From Areca catechu (taxonomy: Eukaryota; Streptophyta; Magnoliopsida; Arecales; Arecaceae): DNA of 64,000 bases. Below, one piece after another: positions 34,198 through 44,999 of the stretch. The notes below the pieces were generated by a model. It made no database searches. It was not told the DNA's origin and saw nothing but the letters and a program-made list of their open reading frames with translations. Numbering within the stretch: the first letter of the stretch is position 1; every line of letters starts with the position of its first letter. The position numbers and the translations under genes were made by a program. Where the stretch lies: contig CM038040.1 of NCBI GenBank assembly GCA_021397845.1, positions 63,256,088 through 63,320,087 of the forward strand, given 5' to 3'.

Positions 34198-34669
34198 GGG
34201 TCCGGAGAAGGACCTAGCCCTAGAAGGTAGTCTTTACTTGATCGGGATGGAAAGGAAGGAGACTAACCTGCTGAACTTGGAAGATAGAGATGGCCGGGGG
34301 AGCAAAAGAAGAACTTCGGTATGGTGGCGAGCACATAGGATTTGAAATAAGGTGTGTTTTGGGAAAGGTTGCCTTTCCTTTCGAAGTGACCAGTGCCCAA
34401 CCGTACCGTTACAACTTCTCCACCGATGGATCTGCGCCACGTGTCTCAATTGACAAGGCTGGCAATTGGTTCTGACTGTGGCCGCTCTGAATTCTGTGCC
34501 CATAATAACTATTCCTCGGACGTGTCCATGTGGCTCCCCTAGATAAGCTGAAGAAATCACTTCATGAAGCACCAGCGATCGTGGCCATCACTATGCCTGA
34601 TTCTCACCTTTACATGTCAGCATTGTATTTACTCCTTTTGCCCCGAGCGCCCTGTGCCAACGGGACTCG

Positions 34670-34684
34670 GGAATGGGGGGAAAT
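34670..34684 (+). promoter_or_regulatory. Polypurine tract of element A
   Basis: GGAATGGGGGGAAAT ends exactly at the 3' LTR start. Confidence 0.9.
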
Positions 34685-36220
34685 TGATATGGCGGAACGC
34701 TGACATGTAATCCCTATTAGATTCCATGTCAGAGAAAGTTGCCACGACGAACACTCCTCCTCGTACTCCTTTACCGGGTCGAGCTCTCTCAGAACATCGG
34801 GATGGCCCATCGAAGCCGAGTTCCGTCCTTCGCCAGGTAAGTTCCCGTAAGACTGGATGCCTAGGCCAGAGCCGAGCGATCTCCTCCCCCAGATAGAGCC
34901 CCTCCGAGGCCAAGCCCCCTGGGCCGAAGTCGGGCCCAGCCCTCCTCTGCCAAGTCGAGCCCCTCCGAGGCCGAGCCCTCTGGGCTGGAGTCGCGCACTA
35001 ACCTCCTCTGCCAGATTGAGCCCCTTCGAGGTCGAGTCCCCTGGGCCAGAGTCGAGCCTAGCCCTCCTCCGCCAGGTCGAGCCCCTCCGAGGCTGAGCCC
35101 TCTATGCAAGTTGAGCCCCCTCGAAGTCGAGCCCAGCCCTCCTCCAGGTTAAGCCCCCTCGAAGTCTAGCCCCTTGGTATGGAGTCAAGCCCAGCCCTCC
35201 TCCACCAAGCGAAGCCCCTTCGAGGTCGAGCCCCTCGGAGTCGAGCCCAGCCCTCCTCCTCCAGGTCGAGCCCCTTGACCCAGAGTCGAGCCTAGCCCTC
35301 CTCCGCCAAGTGGAGCCCCTTCGAGGTTGAGCCCCTCGGAGTCGAGCCTCAGCTCTTCAGATTGGCCTCCACCTCAGACAAAGGTGCTAGCCATTGAGGG
35401 AGCGATGTCGCCCTCCTTGGACTCTGGCAAGCCACCCAAGGACTGCAAGGAAGCGACCTCCAGGCCGTAATAACTGCCCACAGCTACCACTTGCACCAGA
35501 AAGAAGAAGAAGCTCCCTAATTGAGATGCCACGCTCTCCACTAACCGCCTGCACCACCCAAAAAAGGAAGTCAATCAGGAGATCCGAATCCCGGGGACGG
35601 TGGCCCCCCAATCGAGGCCCTACCAAGTTTCTCAAAATAAAGCGACCGAAAGGAAGGTCAGAGCGCATGGTAGCTTCCTTTATCACGAACCGGGAAAGAT
35701 GTCCCGTTTATGGCACGGAACATCGCCGCACGCGTCTGCTAGCATAGGGAAGATCCCGAGATAGGTGTTCAGCAACCACCTAGACTTAAAAGAGCCATCG
35801 ACACCCCCAGCAGGAGAGGTAAGTTGAAAAACACTCAAGCAAGTGAGGGAGAAGAGACCACACAGGAGAACCACCAAGGAGACTAAGAGTTCAAGGCTAT
35901 TGGCATTTCGTGGGAAGGATCGCCCGAACACAGCCACCCAGCTCCAGTTCACTTCGGCCACCACTTTTTCCAGCTTTCTTGCACCCCACTCTCACATCAC
36001 TCACTCCTCCTAGCATGGAGTCTATCTTTAGGGCTCGACTAGGAGGATCTGTTCTCCTGGATCGTCACTGACTTGACCGTCGGAGTTCCCCTGCTGGAAT
36101 CCCTGGTCCGGGTCTCTAACCCTTGTTTTGCAGGTACCGTCGAGCAGTCCAGTCCCGAAGAGATGAGGGGCAATCCGACGCCAACAGCAACTACGGGCCA
36201 TGACGATCTTGGCGAGAATA
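34685..36220 (+). repeat. 3' LTR of element A
   Basis: 1536 bp, partner of 6591-8066; begins TGATATGGCGGAA and ends GGCGAGAATA (ACA in the other copy). Confidence 0.92.
34856..35350 (+). repeat. GC-rich tandem array inside the 3' LTR of element A
   Basis: Same repeats as 6763-7197, 495 bp against 435 bp. The 60-bp difference is about one unit and accounts for the whole length difference between the LTRs. Confidence 0.85.
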
Positions 36221-37154
36221 ATATCATTTTTGATGCTACTAATAAAACACTTTGTCAAGAGTTTGCCAAGCTTATGCAGGGAGAGTTCGAGATGAGTATA
36301 ATGGATGAACTAAATTTCTTCCTCGGACTTCAAATCAAGCAAACTAGAGAAGGAATCTTCATCAACCAAGCTAAGTATACAAGAGAAATCTTAAAGAAGT
36401 TTGGGATGGAGACAACTAGCCAATAGGTACACCTATGAGGCCTTCTTGTAGACTTGATAAAGATGAATGTGGTAAAGATGTTGATCAAAAATTGTATAGG
36501 GGTATCATTGGTTCATTACTATACCTGACTACTAGTAGACCATATATTATATTTAGTATTTGCATGTATGCTAGATATCAGTCTGCTCCTAAAGAATCTT
36601 ATTTAATGGTATATTCTTATATTTATCTGGTATTATTGATACTGGACTATGGTACTTTAGAGATTCATCAATTGAATTAGTTGACTATTCTAATGCTGAC
36701 TTTGCTGGATGTAAGTTAGATAGAAAAAGTACTAGTGAGACTTGCCAATTCTTGGAGTTAACTTAATCTCATAGTTTAGCAAAAAATAAACTTCGGTTGC
36801 ACATCTACAGCTAAGGCTGAATATATTGCAGCTGGAAGTTGTTGTGCTCAAATCTTGTGGATTAAGCAACAACTTGAAAATTTTAGAATTAAATTAACTA
36901 AGACACCCATAAGATGTGATAACACAAGTACTACAAATTTGACTAAAAATCCTGTTTAGCACACTAGAAGTAAGCACATTGAAATTAGACACCATTTTAT
37001 TAGAGATCATGTTGAAAACAATGATATTATGCTTGAATTTGTGTACACTAAAATGCAATTAGCTGACATTCTTGACCAAACCTCTTCAAGAAGATGGGTT
37101 CTATATGATTAGAAGAGAATTAGGAGTCATCAATCCTTTTGACAAATCTCAATG
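36221..37154 (+). pseudogene. Sirevirus RT C-terminal part and RNase H
   Basis: Continues directly from 6590: IIFDATNKTLCQEFAKLM, MDELNFFLGLQIKQTREGIF and AKYTREILKKFGM are the copia RT end; GIIGSLLYLTTSRPYIIF precedes RNase H, whose VDYSNADFAGCKLDRKSTS, TAKAEYIAAGSCCAQ and KHIEIRHHF-type blocks are spread over different frames. It ends near RELGVINPFDKSQ followed by TGA at 37152-37154. Decayed by stops and indels. Confidence 0.88.
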
Positions 37155-37600
37155 ATCTTTCAAATTCTCCTTGAACTTTCTCTAATCAAACTTTCTTGAA
37201 AACCTTGTTTAATCATTCAATATCCTTTAAAATGAAATTCCATAATTTTTCTAAGGCTTTTCCCCATTTTTTTTTCAAGTTTTTGCCTAAGTGTTGATAC
37301 CTCTAAGTATCGATACTTGACCTGATGTCGTGAGTCGATACTTGAATGGTGGAAGTCCGAGAACAAATAGGGAAACCGATCATTCTTCTTCCCATTTTTC
37401 TTCAATCTCTTGAGCCAACTCACCCTAGAACAGTTTTCCAATACTCCATTTCTCTTCAATCACTATTCTTTTTGTCCGATTTCTTATTTGAAGCTGTTTC
37501 TTCCCACTTTTTCCATCGTCCCTTCACCATTTTCACATGGTTCTACCATGAAATCCCAATTCCTTTTACCCTAGACTGTTTCTATTCTTCCTTTCTGGAA
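37155..37600 (+). other. Intergenic segment of the Sirevirus with an LTR-like motif block
   Basis: Between RNase H and the env-like ORF. At about 37291-37345 it carries GTGTTGATACCT, AGTATCGATACTTGACCTGA and GAGTCGATACTTGAATGG, clearly related to the LTR motif region around 1755-1800 (AGTATCGATTCATGACCTGA). The rest is pyrimidine-rich (37440-37590) with no ORF assigned. Confidence 0.6.
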
Positions 37601-39223
37601 ATGGGTCCCCGAAAGCAAGTTATTAGGAGACCTTGTCCGTCAGCTCAGGAGGCCGAGCGACGCATGAAGGGGTGACATGTGGATCTAGTGACAGTGGAGC
37701 CCCAGGTTCAGCAAAGCACTCTAGTCAGACCACCCATCTTAGGAGCTGATAGGATAGCCTCCAAGGCCATAGTTGGAGGATGACGGGTGATTTTGACTTC
37801 TTGGATCAGCAGCATTCCATATTGGGGACTGGCTGAAGGTTGCTGGGTTGACACATTTATGCTCTTTGACCGAAAGATTTTTCCTGGCTTGATTAGAGAG
37901 TTCTACAGTACTCTAGCCAAAGGAGCAGATGGTTCGATCGCTAAGGTCCAAGGTACTGAGATTCCACTTACAGCTGAGATTCTAAGCAAGACTTGGAAGA
38001 TTCCCATGAGAGGTTCAATGGCAATTCTTTAGTGGACCAGATGAGTGGACTTATTGTATCTTTAAGTCTGATGATCTTCTAGAGGGAGCTATAGTGGTCG
38101 CATCCAAACTCTCACCAAAGATGAGACTGTTACATCACATCATCGCCCAGATCTTTCTGTCGAAGATCGAACGTTTTGACTTCATCATGGAGCGAGAGCT
38201 ATTGGTTATGGTTTCACTGATTCAGCGCACTCCAGTATGCCTCCTGATTTTGATGGTTTATCAGATGAACGAAGATGCTTCGAGTCAGAAACTTGTTTAC
38301 CCTACGGTATGGGCATGACTATCCTGTTCTGAGCATATGGCATCATCATGGATGGAGAGTCGTTCAGGCAGCTACTACATATAGACATCTACGATGAGCG
38401 TTCTTTACACAGAATGGGATTTTATTTGCATGGAGGACATTGGAGACAGAGGATCTTTGGACAGGCTACTGAAGTAGATGAGGATGCCGTTGAGGAGGAG
38501 TAGATATACACTGATGAGGCTGGGCCATCTGAGCCATAGAGAGATACCTGATACTCAGCCCGAGCCATCTATTTCGGCACAGATTGAGGTGCCACCTCCC
38601 GGAGACTCCATTGAGGATACGATTGCCTGACTGGAAACAGACACTATGATTATCAGACAATGGGTCGACCAGATTCATTTGGAGATGAGGGCGGATCACC
38701 AGGGTTTCAGATAGAGTATTACTGCTATACTAGCTATACTGGAGCGGTTGTCTTCTGCCAGAGCACAAACACCTTCACCTCCTTCATCAGATTCTACTCC
38801 AGCACCTCCAACACATCCATCCCCAGCACCAGCCGTAGGAGATGGCCAGGGTATCTCTTCCATAGAGTTTGACATTGCAATTTCATGGCGGAGCCAGAGC
38901 CAGATGTTGCTAAGGATGTTTCGAAGACTCCTGCTCCAGATCCTTCTAGGTCATCTATCCAGACTCCAGTCCTATCCAACTCATCTACCATTCCTGACCT
39001 ACCTAGCACTCTTGTTATCTCACCTATACTTCACACAAACCCGCTTGACATAGATTTACACACACCCATTCTTAGTATTCCTAGTAGGACTCCACCTATT
39101 CCTTCCACATCATCTTTGATCCGAAAACTAGGTTTTTATGTACCTGGTTTCCATGTTCATGGTTCAGGTCCTATTTTTGATGACACACCCCCGTCAATGA
39201 CACAGCTATTGTTTTCGTCATAG
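37601..39223 (+). pseudogene. Env-like extra ORF of the Sirevirus (putative plant transposon protein domain)
   Basis: Starts at ATG 37601 (MGPRKQVIRRPCPSAQEAER). The segment 37850-38030 shows FDRKIFPGLIREFYSTLA and EIPLTAEILSKTWKIP; 38094-38318 shows SKLSPKMRLLHHIIAQIF, KIERFDFIMERELLVMVSLI and LLILMVYQMNE. These match the 'putative plant transposon protein' domain (PF20167 type) that forms the env-like ORF of Sireviruses. A Pro/Ser-rich C-terminal half with a PSSSS-type linker follows (38748-39223). No convincing signal peptide or membrane segment is visible. Stops and frameshifts break it in several places. Its function is not established in this family. Confidence 0.75.
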
Positions 39224-39670
39224 TTGATACTCCTGCACCTGATGTAGCCTCATCCTCTTCAGCACCAGCTAGAGGACGAGCATATACCAGACACAGAAGA
39301 CGAGGCCATGGCAATGCACCCAGACCTATCCGACTAGACTTTCTGATCTTCGACTAATGTGGCAGCGATCCAGACCTTCTAGGGTTACTGGGTCAAATAT
39401 TCTTGAGATCGGGTCTTCCTCTAATGAGAAAAGAATCCCTTAGGATGGTCTGTCTGTCAATCTGACTGTATTTTAGTACTTCTTTTTTTTTTTATGTATC
39501 TATGTTTATGTATCAAATTCTGTTATATGTATCATTTTCAGAATCTAATGTATCCAATCTTTGAAGTTTATATATATATTGACTTTTCAAATTTCAAAAG
39601 TGCACTTTTACTGGAATGAAATGTTTTATATCTGCTTCATTCTCTTTCTTATTTTTTTAATAATGACAAA

Positions 39671-39838
39671 AAGGGGGGAGAGAGAGAGAGAAATAATAAT
39701 TGTAATAGTATTAAGAAAATTAATGAAGAAAGAAGGGAGCAATGAGTAAGGGGGAGCGTAAGAAAGAAAAAGTACTAAAGTAGTATTTTTTAAAATTTTC
39801 TCAAATTTTTTCTTTTCGGATCATATATTGAGGGGGAG
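39671..39838 (+). promoter_or_regulatory. Multiple polypurine tracts of the Sirevirus
   Basis: Three tracts, AAAAAGGGGGGAGAGAGA (about 39669-39688), AAGGGGGAG (about 39748-39757) and TGAGGGGGAG (about 39829-39838), lie 550-710 bp before the 3' LTR. Repeated AGGGGGAG tracts upstream of the terminal PPT are a known trait of Sireviruses. Confidence 0.7.
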
Positions 39839-39881
39839 TTTTTGTTCTTTTATCCTTGATGTATACCCCTTCAATTCAATA

Positions 39882-40306
39882 CTCTGATACTTCTTCACTC
39901 TCACCTTTTATGCTCTGATACTTCTATATACTCTGATACTCTTTGATTTCATTCTTTGATACTCTTTATGATCTATTAATTTTGTTCTGATACTGTATAT
40001 TCTCTTAGTACATGTTTCTAGTATTAATACTCTCAAAGCTTTTCTTATTGTATTTGCTCTAATATTTCTTAATCATAGCTCTAATACTTCATATTCTCTG
40101 GCTCCGATACATTACAATTACAATTCTGACATTGAAGCTATATAAATTTAAATTTTTCTATACTTTTATTTATAGCTCTGATACAATATAAATGAGTTTT
40201 AGTTCTTGAAAATCTTTATAATTTTAGACTATGATACTCTTCATCATAAGCTCTGATACTTGAAGCCAAAATCTCTATATTGAAATTTTTATTAATGCTC
40301 TGATAC
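39882..40306 (+). repeat. Cluster of GCTCTGATAC motifs before the Sirevirus 3' LTR
   Basis: Exact GCTCTGATAC at 39912, 40175, 40250 and 40297; CTCTGATAC also at 39882 and 39931; TCTGATAC at 39986; one-mismatch copies at 39953, 40078, 40101 and 40228. The motif equals the complement of the initiator tRNA-Met PBS (TGGTATCAGAGC) without its last two bases. The sequence between copies is AT-rich and not repeated, so this is motif clustering and not a tandem array. Confidence 0.8.
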
Positions 40307-40365
40307 TTATTGTAAATCCTTTGAGCTTACTATATGTATATATACTTAAAGATTTTATCATCATC

Positions 40366-40380
40366 AAAAAGAGAGAAAAT
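40366..40380 (+). promoter_or_regulatory. Terminal polypurine tract of the Sirevirus
   Basis: AAAAAGAGAGAAAAT directly before the 3' LTR start (with one further T). It is A-rich compared with the three G-rich tracts upstream. Confidence 0.7.
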
Positions 40381-40381
40381 T

Positions 40382-41938
40382 GTTGACTCCTATATAATTT
40401 TGATAAATAATAAAATACTTAAGTATATTTGAGTACTAACTATATGTAAAAGTATGTTTTATCAGAATAGGATACTCACCAAAGCTATTTTGTGTTAAAA
40501 GAGTGATTGCTTGTTAACTTGTTGAAGAAGTCTATTTCATGGATAAAATTTCAAGATAAATGGACTTAAGTACATAAGAATGACTTGGAAGAACTCAAGT
40601 TTGAAGTTTAGAGAAGATTCAGCAGAGTTTCAGTTAAGTTTCAGAAAGTTCCAGCCAAGTGTCGACTCATGGAATTCAAGTATCGACTCACAGTATCGAT
40701 TCACAGAGGCTTGAGCTGATATGCAAAAGAAGTTTTAGATGGCATGCTTGAAGTATCTACTCATGGAGCTCAAGTATTAACTCACAGTGTCGACTTAAGA
40801 GTCGACTCAAGGCCTGAGACAAAATTATATAAAATGCTGAAATCAAGCTTTCCTCAAGTGTTGACTCATAGAAGCCAAGTATGGACTCAAGTATCGACTC
40901 ACCAGAAGAAGTGTTGACTCGCCTGAGATTTTCAAAGAGCTTTAGAAAACTCTTTTTGAACTAGTGTCGACTTATGAGCATGAAGTGTCGACTCAAAGTG
41001 TCGACTCATGACCTGAAATGTCGACACTTACAATTCTGATGAACAGTAATGGCTAGTTTTTGAAAGAGCAAAATTGGTCCTTTTCACCCCTAATAACTAT
41101 TTTCTTCTCTCCAATGGTCAAAAACTACTATTTGAAACTTAGAAAGTTATTTAAAGTAGACCAAACTCATGAGGAAAGCAAGAGATGAGAAGTTAAGTGC
41201 ATTCACTTAATATTCATTGAAGAACAACTACTTTCAAGACAAGTTGAGCCTTCAAGCTTTCAAAGTTTTCAAGAGCATTCAAGTCCAACCATTCAAGCAT
41301 CATTTAAGGCTTTAACAACTTCAAGACAAGCATCTTTAACAGCAATCAAAAAGCTTCAAAGAGATATTTTCTTTTAGTTGAAAGCTTTTGTATTTCATAC
41401 ATTATACTTGAATCCTGCTATTATTTCTAGTTTCAAGAGAATTGAAACTAGAGTTGAGGTTTGATGGTGAGCCTTTGTGTTAAAACCAATGAAGGTTTTT
41501 GATTAGCCTAAGTGACAAAACCAAGAAGGTTGTTGGTGAACCTAAGTTATAAAACCAACTAGGCTTTTGGTTATGCCGTAAAACCGAAGGGGTCTTGACT
41601 TGTGTTCCGGTGAAAACAAGTTGGGTTTTGATTAGTGAGCCCGGAAATTAATCGGCTGAAAGCAAGAAAGATTATAGTGGAATATCCCAGTGGACCTTAG
41701 GGAGTGGATGTAGGTTCTTTGGTATGCACCAAACCACTATATATCCTTATGTTTGTGATGCTTGCTCTTTCATTACTTGCTCTTACTTTGCATTTACTTA
41801 TTTATTTCTGCTGTATACTCTTAAAAGCACACAAACACTAGCATTTTTACTAGCACCTAAGTTGTTTTCGGGTTAACACATACTTGAAAAAATTTTGAAA
41901 CCCAATTCACCCCCTCTTGGGTTGCTTGCTGGGCAACA
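40382..41938 (+). repeat. 3' LTR of the Sirevirus
   Basis: 1557 bp, partner of 1181-2706, with the same GTGTCGACTCA-type motif cluster (about 40655-41040) and the same GTGAGCC-type block (about 41460-41620). Ends GGGCAACA followed by target duplicate AGAAG. Confidence 0.93.
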
Positions 41939-41943
41939 AGAAG

Positions 41944-42350
41944 AGAGTTGTGCTATCTAACTTATTGGCTACTGCTGGATGTTGGCATAGTGCTGGCACT
42001 AATCGTACTTTTGAACAAGCTTTATAGCATCTTCTTGCATGATGGGCCAGTAGTGTCCCTACCTTAAAGCTTTATAGGCCAAGAACTTGTATCCTAGATG
42101 ATTCTTATAGATTCCTTCATGGATCACATAGTCAATTTCAGTAGGTCGCAGGCACTTAAACAATGGAAATGAGAAAGACCTTTTATGGAGTTATCCATCC
42201 AGTAGCACAAACTGAGATGCTTTCCACTTGAACTTTTTGACCTCTATAGGATTGTCAGGAAGGGTGCCTTTGGTCAGGTATTTCATAAAAGGATCCATCC
42301 AACTTGACTTGTAGATAACTTGTTGGACTTCCTTGGTTTCCTTGATGCTA
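41944..42350 (-). pseudogene. Element D integrase, N-terminal zinc domain
   Basis: Minus-strand reading around 42140-42020 gives YVIHEGIYKNHLGYKFLAYKA followed by GHYWPIMQEDA, the H2C2 region of gypsy integrase. It continues at 1175 across the Sirevirus. Broken by stops. Confidence 0.75.
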
Positions 42351-42479
42351 GGGGCTTCCAGGTACTTGACATAGGTCTAACCAAGAGATTTGTCCACTAA
42401 AGTTACTAGTCAAGAGAAAGTCCTCCCAAGCATTCTCGATTGAGGAATGTGAAAGATGTCGAAGTACTTGAGTGCTGAT

Positions 42480-43090
42480 ATTAGGGCCCGTACTTGGTTA
42501 TAGTATTGGCCATCGTTGGGTCCCTAGCTTCATATTCACTAATTGCTTAACCGACTACTAGCTAAGAGTTGGTGAAGACCCTTAAACTTTTCACTTTGAG
42601 TTGCTTGGCAAGCTTTAAGCTTGCTAGAAGAGCTTCATGCTCAGCTTAATTGTTGGTCACTTTGAATGAGAAGAACAAAGGATACTCGACAACCATTCCT
42701 TTCGAGTTTGTGAGAATGAGTCCAACTCCACTCGCTTGAGAGTTTAAAGTTCAATCCACATGGAGAATCCAAGTCATCCCTAAATCAGGTTGCTTAATAA
42801 ATTGCTCAACAGGTGCTATCTCGGGCTTATTATTTGACCATGTGCACTTAACAAGAAAGTTAGCTATGACTTGTGCCTTCATAGATACCTCGGGAAATAG
42901 GAGATGTCAAATTCATTGAGCTTGAACATCCATTTGGCCATCCTTCTAGAGGTATCAAGCCATTGTAATATAGCCTTAAGTGGTTAATCGTTAGGATGAT
43001 GATTGAATATGCTTGAAAGTAGGGTTTAAGATGCTACATAAAGATTATTAATGCATAAACTATTTTCTTAAATTTAGTGTACCTGATCTC
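42480..43090 (-). pseudogene. Element D RNase H regions
   Basis: Minus strand at about 42700-42540 reads PLFFSFKVTNN, AEHEALLASLKLAKQLKVKSLRVFTNS and EYEARDPTM, matching the second (archaeal-type) RNase H of Tat elements (NNQAEYEALL in element A). The first RNase H should lie at about 42900-43100 and is only weakly readable. Confidence 0.65.
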
Positions 43091-44150
43091 TATGTGGTGG
43101 AGCACTCGGCTTGTATAGTAGATAGGTTTCTAAATCCCTTTGTCATCCACCCAACAAGCACAGAGCTAACTGCCTGCAGAGGCGTGGCGAGGTACAAGTA
43201 AAGCTTCTCTCCAACTTCGGGCTTGGAAAATAGGGGTAGAGATCCGAGGAACTTTTTCATGTCCTCAAATGCTTGTTGGCATTCCTCTATTTAGTTGAAG
43301 TATACATTTATCATAGGATCTTGAAGAATGGCAAGCACTATTCAATTGATCTTGGAATGAATTGATTGAGAGCATCGATATATCCAATGAGCTATTATAC
43401 TTCCTTCTTGGAGGTTGGCTGCAGTATACCAAGAATGGCCTAGATTTTTTTCAGATTTGTCTCAGTACCTCTCTTGGTAACCATGAATTTGAGAATTTAT
43501 TGACCATGACACCGAATGTGCACTTACTTAGATTTAACTTTATCTGATTTGATGAAGGGTGTTGAAAGCTTCCTCCTAGTCTTTAATATGGTTGGCTTGC
43601 TTGGAGCTCTTGACAAGCATGTCGTTGATATAGACTTCCATATTTTAACCAATCTGATCTTTGAAGACCTTATTAACTAATTGTTGATATGTAGCTCCTA
43701 TATTTTTCAAACCAAAAGGTATTACTTTATAACAATAAATACCATTATCGGTTATGAAGGTAGTGTTCTCCTCATCCTTGAGAGCTATCTTTATTTAATT
43801 ATAGCTTGAGAAAGCATCCATGAAGCTAAGTAGCCTATGTCTAAAAGTTGCATCACTAGCTAATCTTCAGTAGCTAGAAGTTATCTTTCAAGCATGTCTT
43901 ATTGAGATCTCAATTAGGTAACTTTCTATTGGCTTTCTTGATCGTAATAATATTTGTCAACTAATTAGGATAATGAGCTTCTCGAATGAATCTTGTTGCC
44001 AAGAGTTTGTTTACTTCTTCATCAATGACCTTCTATCTTTCTGAAATAAAATTCTCTTCTTCTGTTGGACTAGTTTGTACTTTGGATTGACATTGAGCTT
44101 GTAGGTGATGAACGTTGGAGGGCTCTCTAGCATGTCTGATGCTGACCAAT
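43091..44150 (-). pseudogene. Element D reverse transcriptase
   Basis: Minus-strand fragments in several frames: LTRIHEAHYPN, TNIITIKKANRKL, DNFQLLKI, then QRLVNKVFKDQIG, NMEVYINDMLVKSSKQANHIKD (catalytic YVDD now YIND) and FGVMVNKFL. The order and spacing match gypsy RT. Many stops. Confidence 0.75.
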
Positions 44151-44990
44151 CCAAGATGTCCACATTTTATTGTAAAAACTTTAATAATCGGTCCCGATCT
44201 CCTTTGGGCAAAAGAGCTTGAATTTGCATAGTCTTTACTAAATCATCCTTCAACAAAAAGGTGAGTAACTAATCAGCTGGTTCTCCCCATTTCTTAGGTT
44301 TCTCTCTGGTCTAGTTACTCGATGGCTAGCAAGCACTTCACCAGCTTTTTATATTTTGGATGCCATCATGAAGAATTGTCGGGCCATCTACTAATCTACA
44401 TGCATCTTGCCAACTCCATTCCTTGTCAAAAATTGGATAAGAAGATATTTGTTTTAGACAATTACATTTAGCTTTTAATCCTGGTCAGCTGAGGATAGCA
44501 TTATATACTAAGGAAGCCGAACAATAGTGAAAGTGAGGAAAGCAGTGTTTAGCCGGGATGAAGTTTTAGCAATAACAGGAAGAGTAGTCAACCTTAACTT
44601 AATCTCTGGAGAAGCCGACCAAAGGTGTAGAAACCTATCTCAGTTGATTGTCTAATAAATTCATCTGAATAAAAATATCATAAAATAAGATGTTGGTCGA
44701 GCTTCTATAATCTACTAATATTCTATATACATCATATTTTGCTATTATCATAAAGATAGCAACAACATCATCATGGGGATTGTAAATCCCAACTAAATCC
44801 CTATCAAAAAAAGCGATTAGATTTTCTGTCCTTTCTTCCCTCCTTGGCCTCTTTGGAGAGCACTCTACATCCTAAAAGATCATGTTGACTTAGCCCTCCA
44901 TCGATCAATTATCGATATCGGCCTGAGTTAGTTGTAGGGTAGGGTTCTAGGTATCAAGCCGCATAGCTCCTCCAGAGACATATTTCTCAA
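44151..44990 (-). pseudogene. Element D protease region
   Basis: Minus strand at about 44720-44650 reads YDVYRILVDYRSSTNILFYDIF, the gypsy protease block (VDGGSSADILFYDAF in relatives) with the active-site D-G/S-G altered to D-Y-R-S. Surrounding sequence is coding-like but full of stops. Confidence 0.65.
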
Positions 44991-44999
44991 GATAGCCTT

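Larger units (their letters stand above)
6591..36220 (+). mobile_element. Element A: Tat-lineage Ty3/gypsy retrotransposon with two nested insertions
   Basis: LTRs 6591-8066 and 34685-36220, flanked by a 5-bp target duplication ATATC (6586-6590 and 36221-36225) in the Sirevirus RT gene. The order is LTR, leader, gag, protease, RT, RNase H, second RNase H, integrase, tandem arrays, antisense ORF, PPT, LTR. Two RNase H domains and an extra ORF beyond integrase are hallmarks of the Tat lineage. Without elements B and C it is about 13.1 kb, a usual size. The 3' LTR ends ATA instead of ACA, a single transition. Confidence 0.93.
1181..41938 (+). mobile_element. Sirevirus-type (SIRE) Ty1/copia retrotransposon, complete ends, interrupted by element A
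   Basis: Starts TGTTGACTCC and ends GGGCAACA, flanked by a perfect 5-bp target duplication AGAAG (1176-1180 and 41939-41943). LTRs are 1181-2706 and 40382-41938. Without the 29.6-kb insertion it is about 11.1 kb. Order LTR, PBS, gag, protease, integrase, RT, RNase H, env-like ORF, multiple polypurine tracts, LTR fits the Sirevirus lineage: integrase before RT (copia), an extra ORF after RNase H, and repeated AGGGGGAG tracts. All coding parts carry stops and frameshifts. It is inserted in the integrase of element D. Confidence 0.93.

Noticed and set aside
37601..39223. Sirevirus env-like ORF as a true envelope gene
   Set aside because: No signal peptide or transmembrane helix seen; the recognisable domain is the 'putative plant transposon protein' type, so a membrane role is not claimed.
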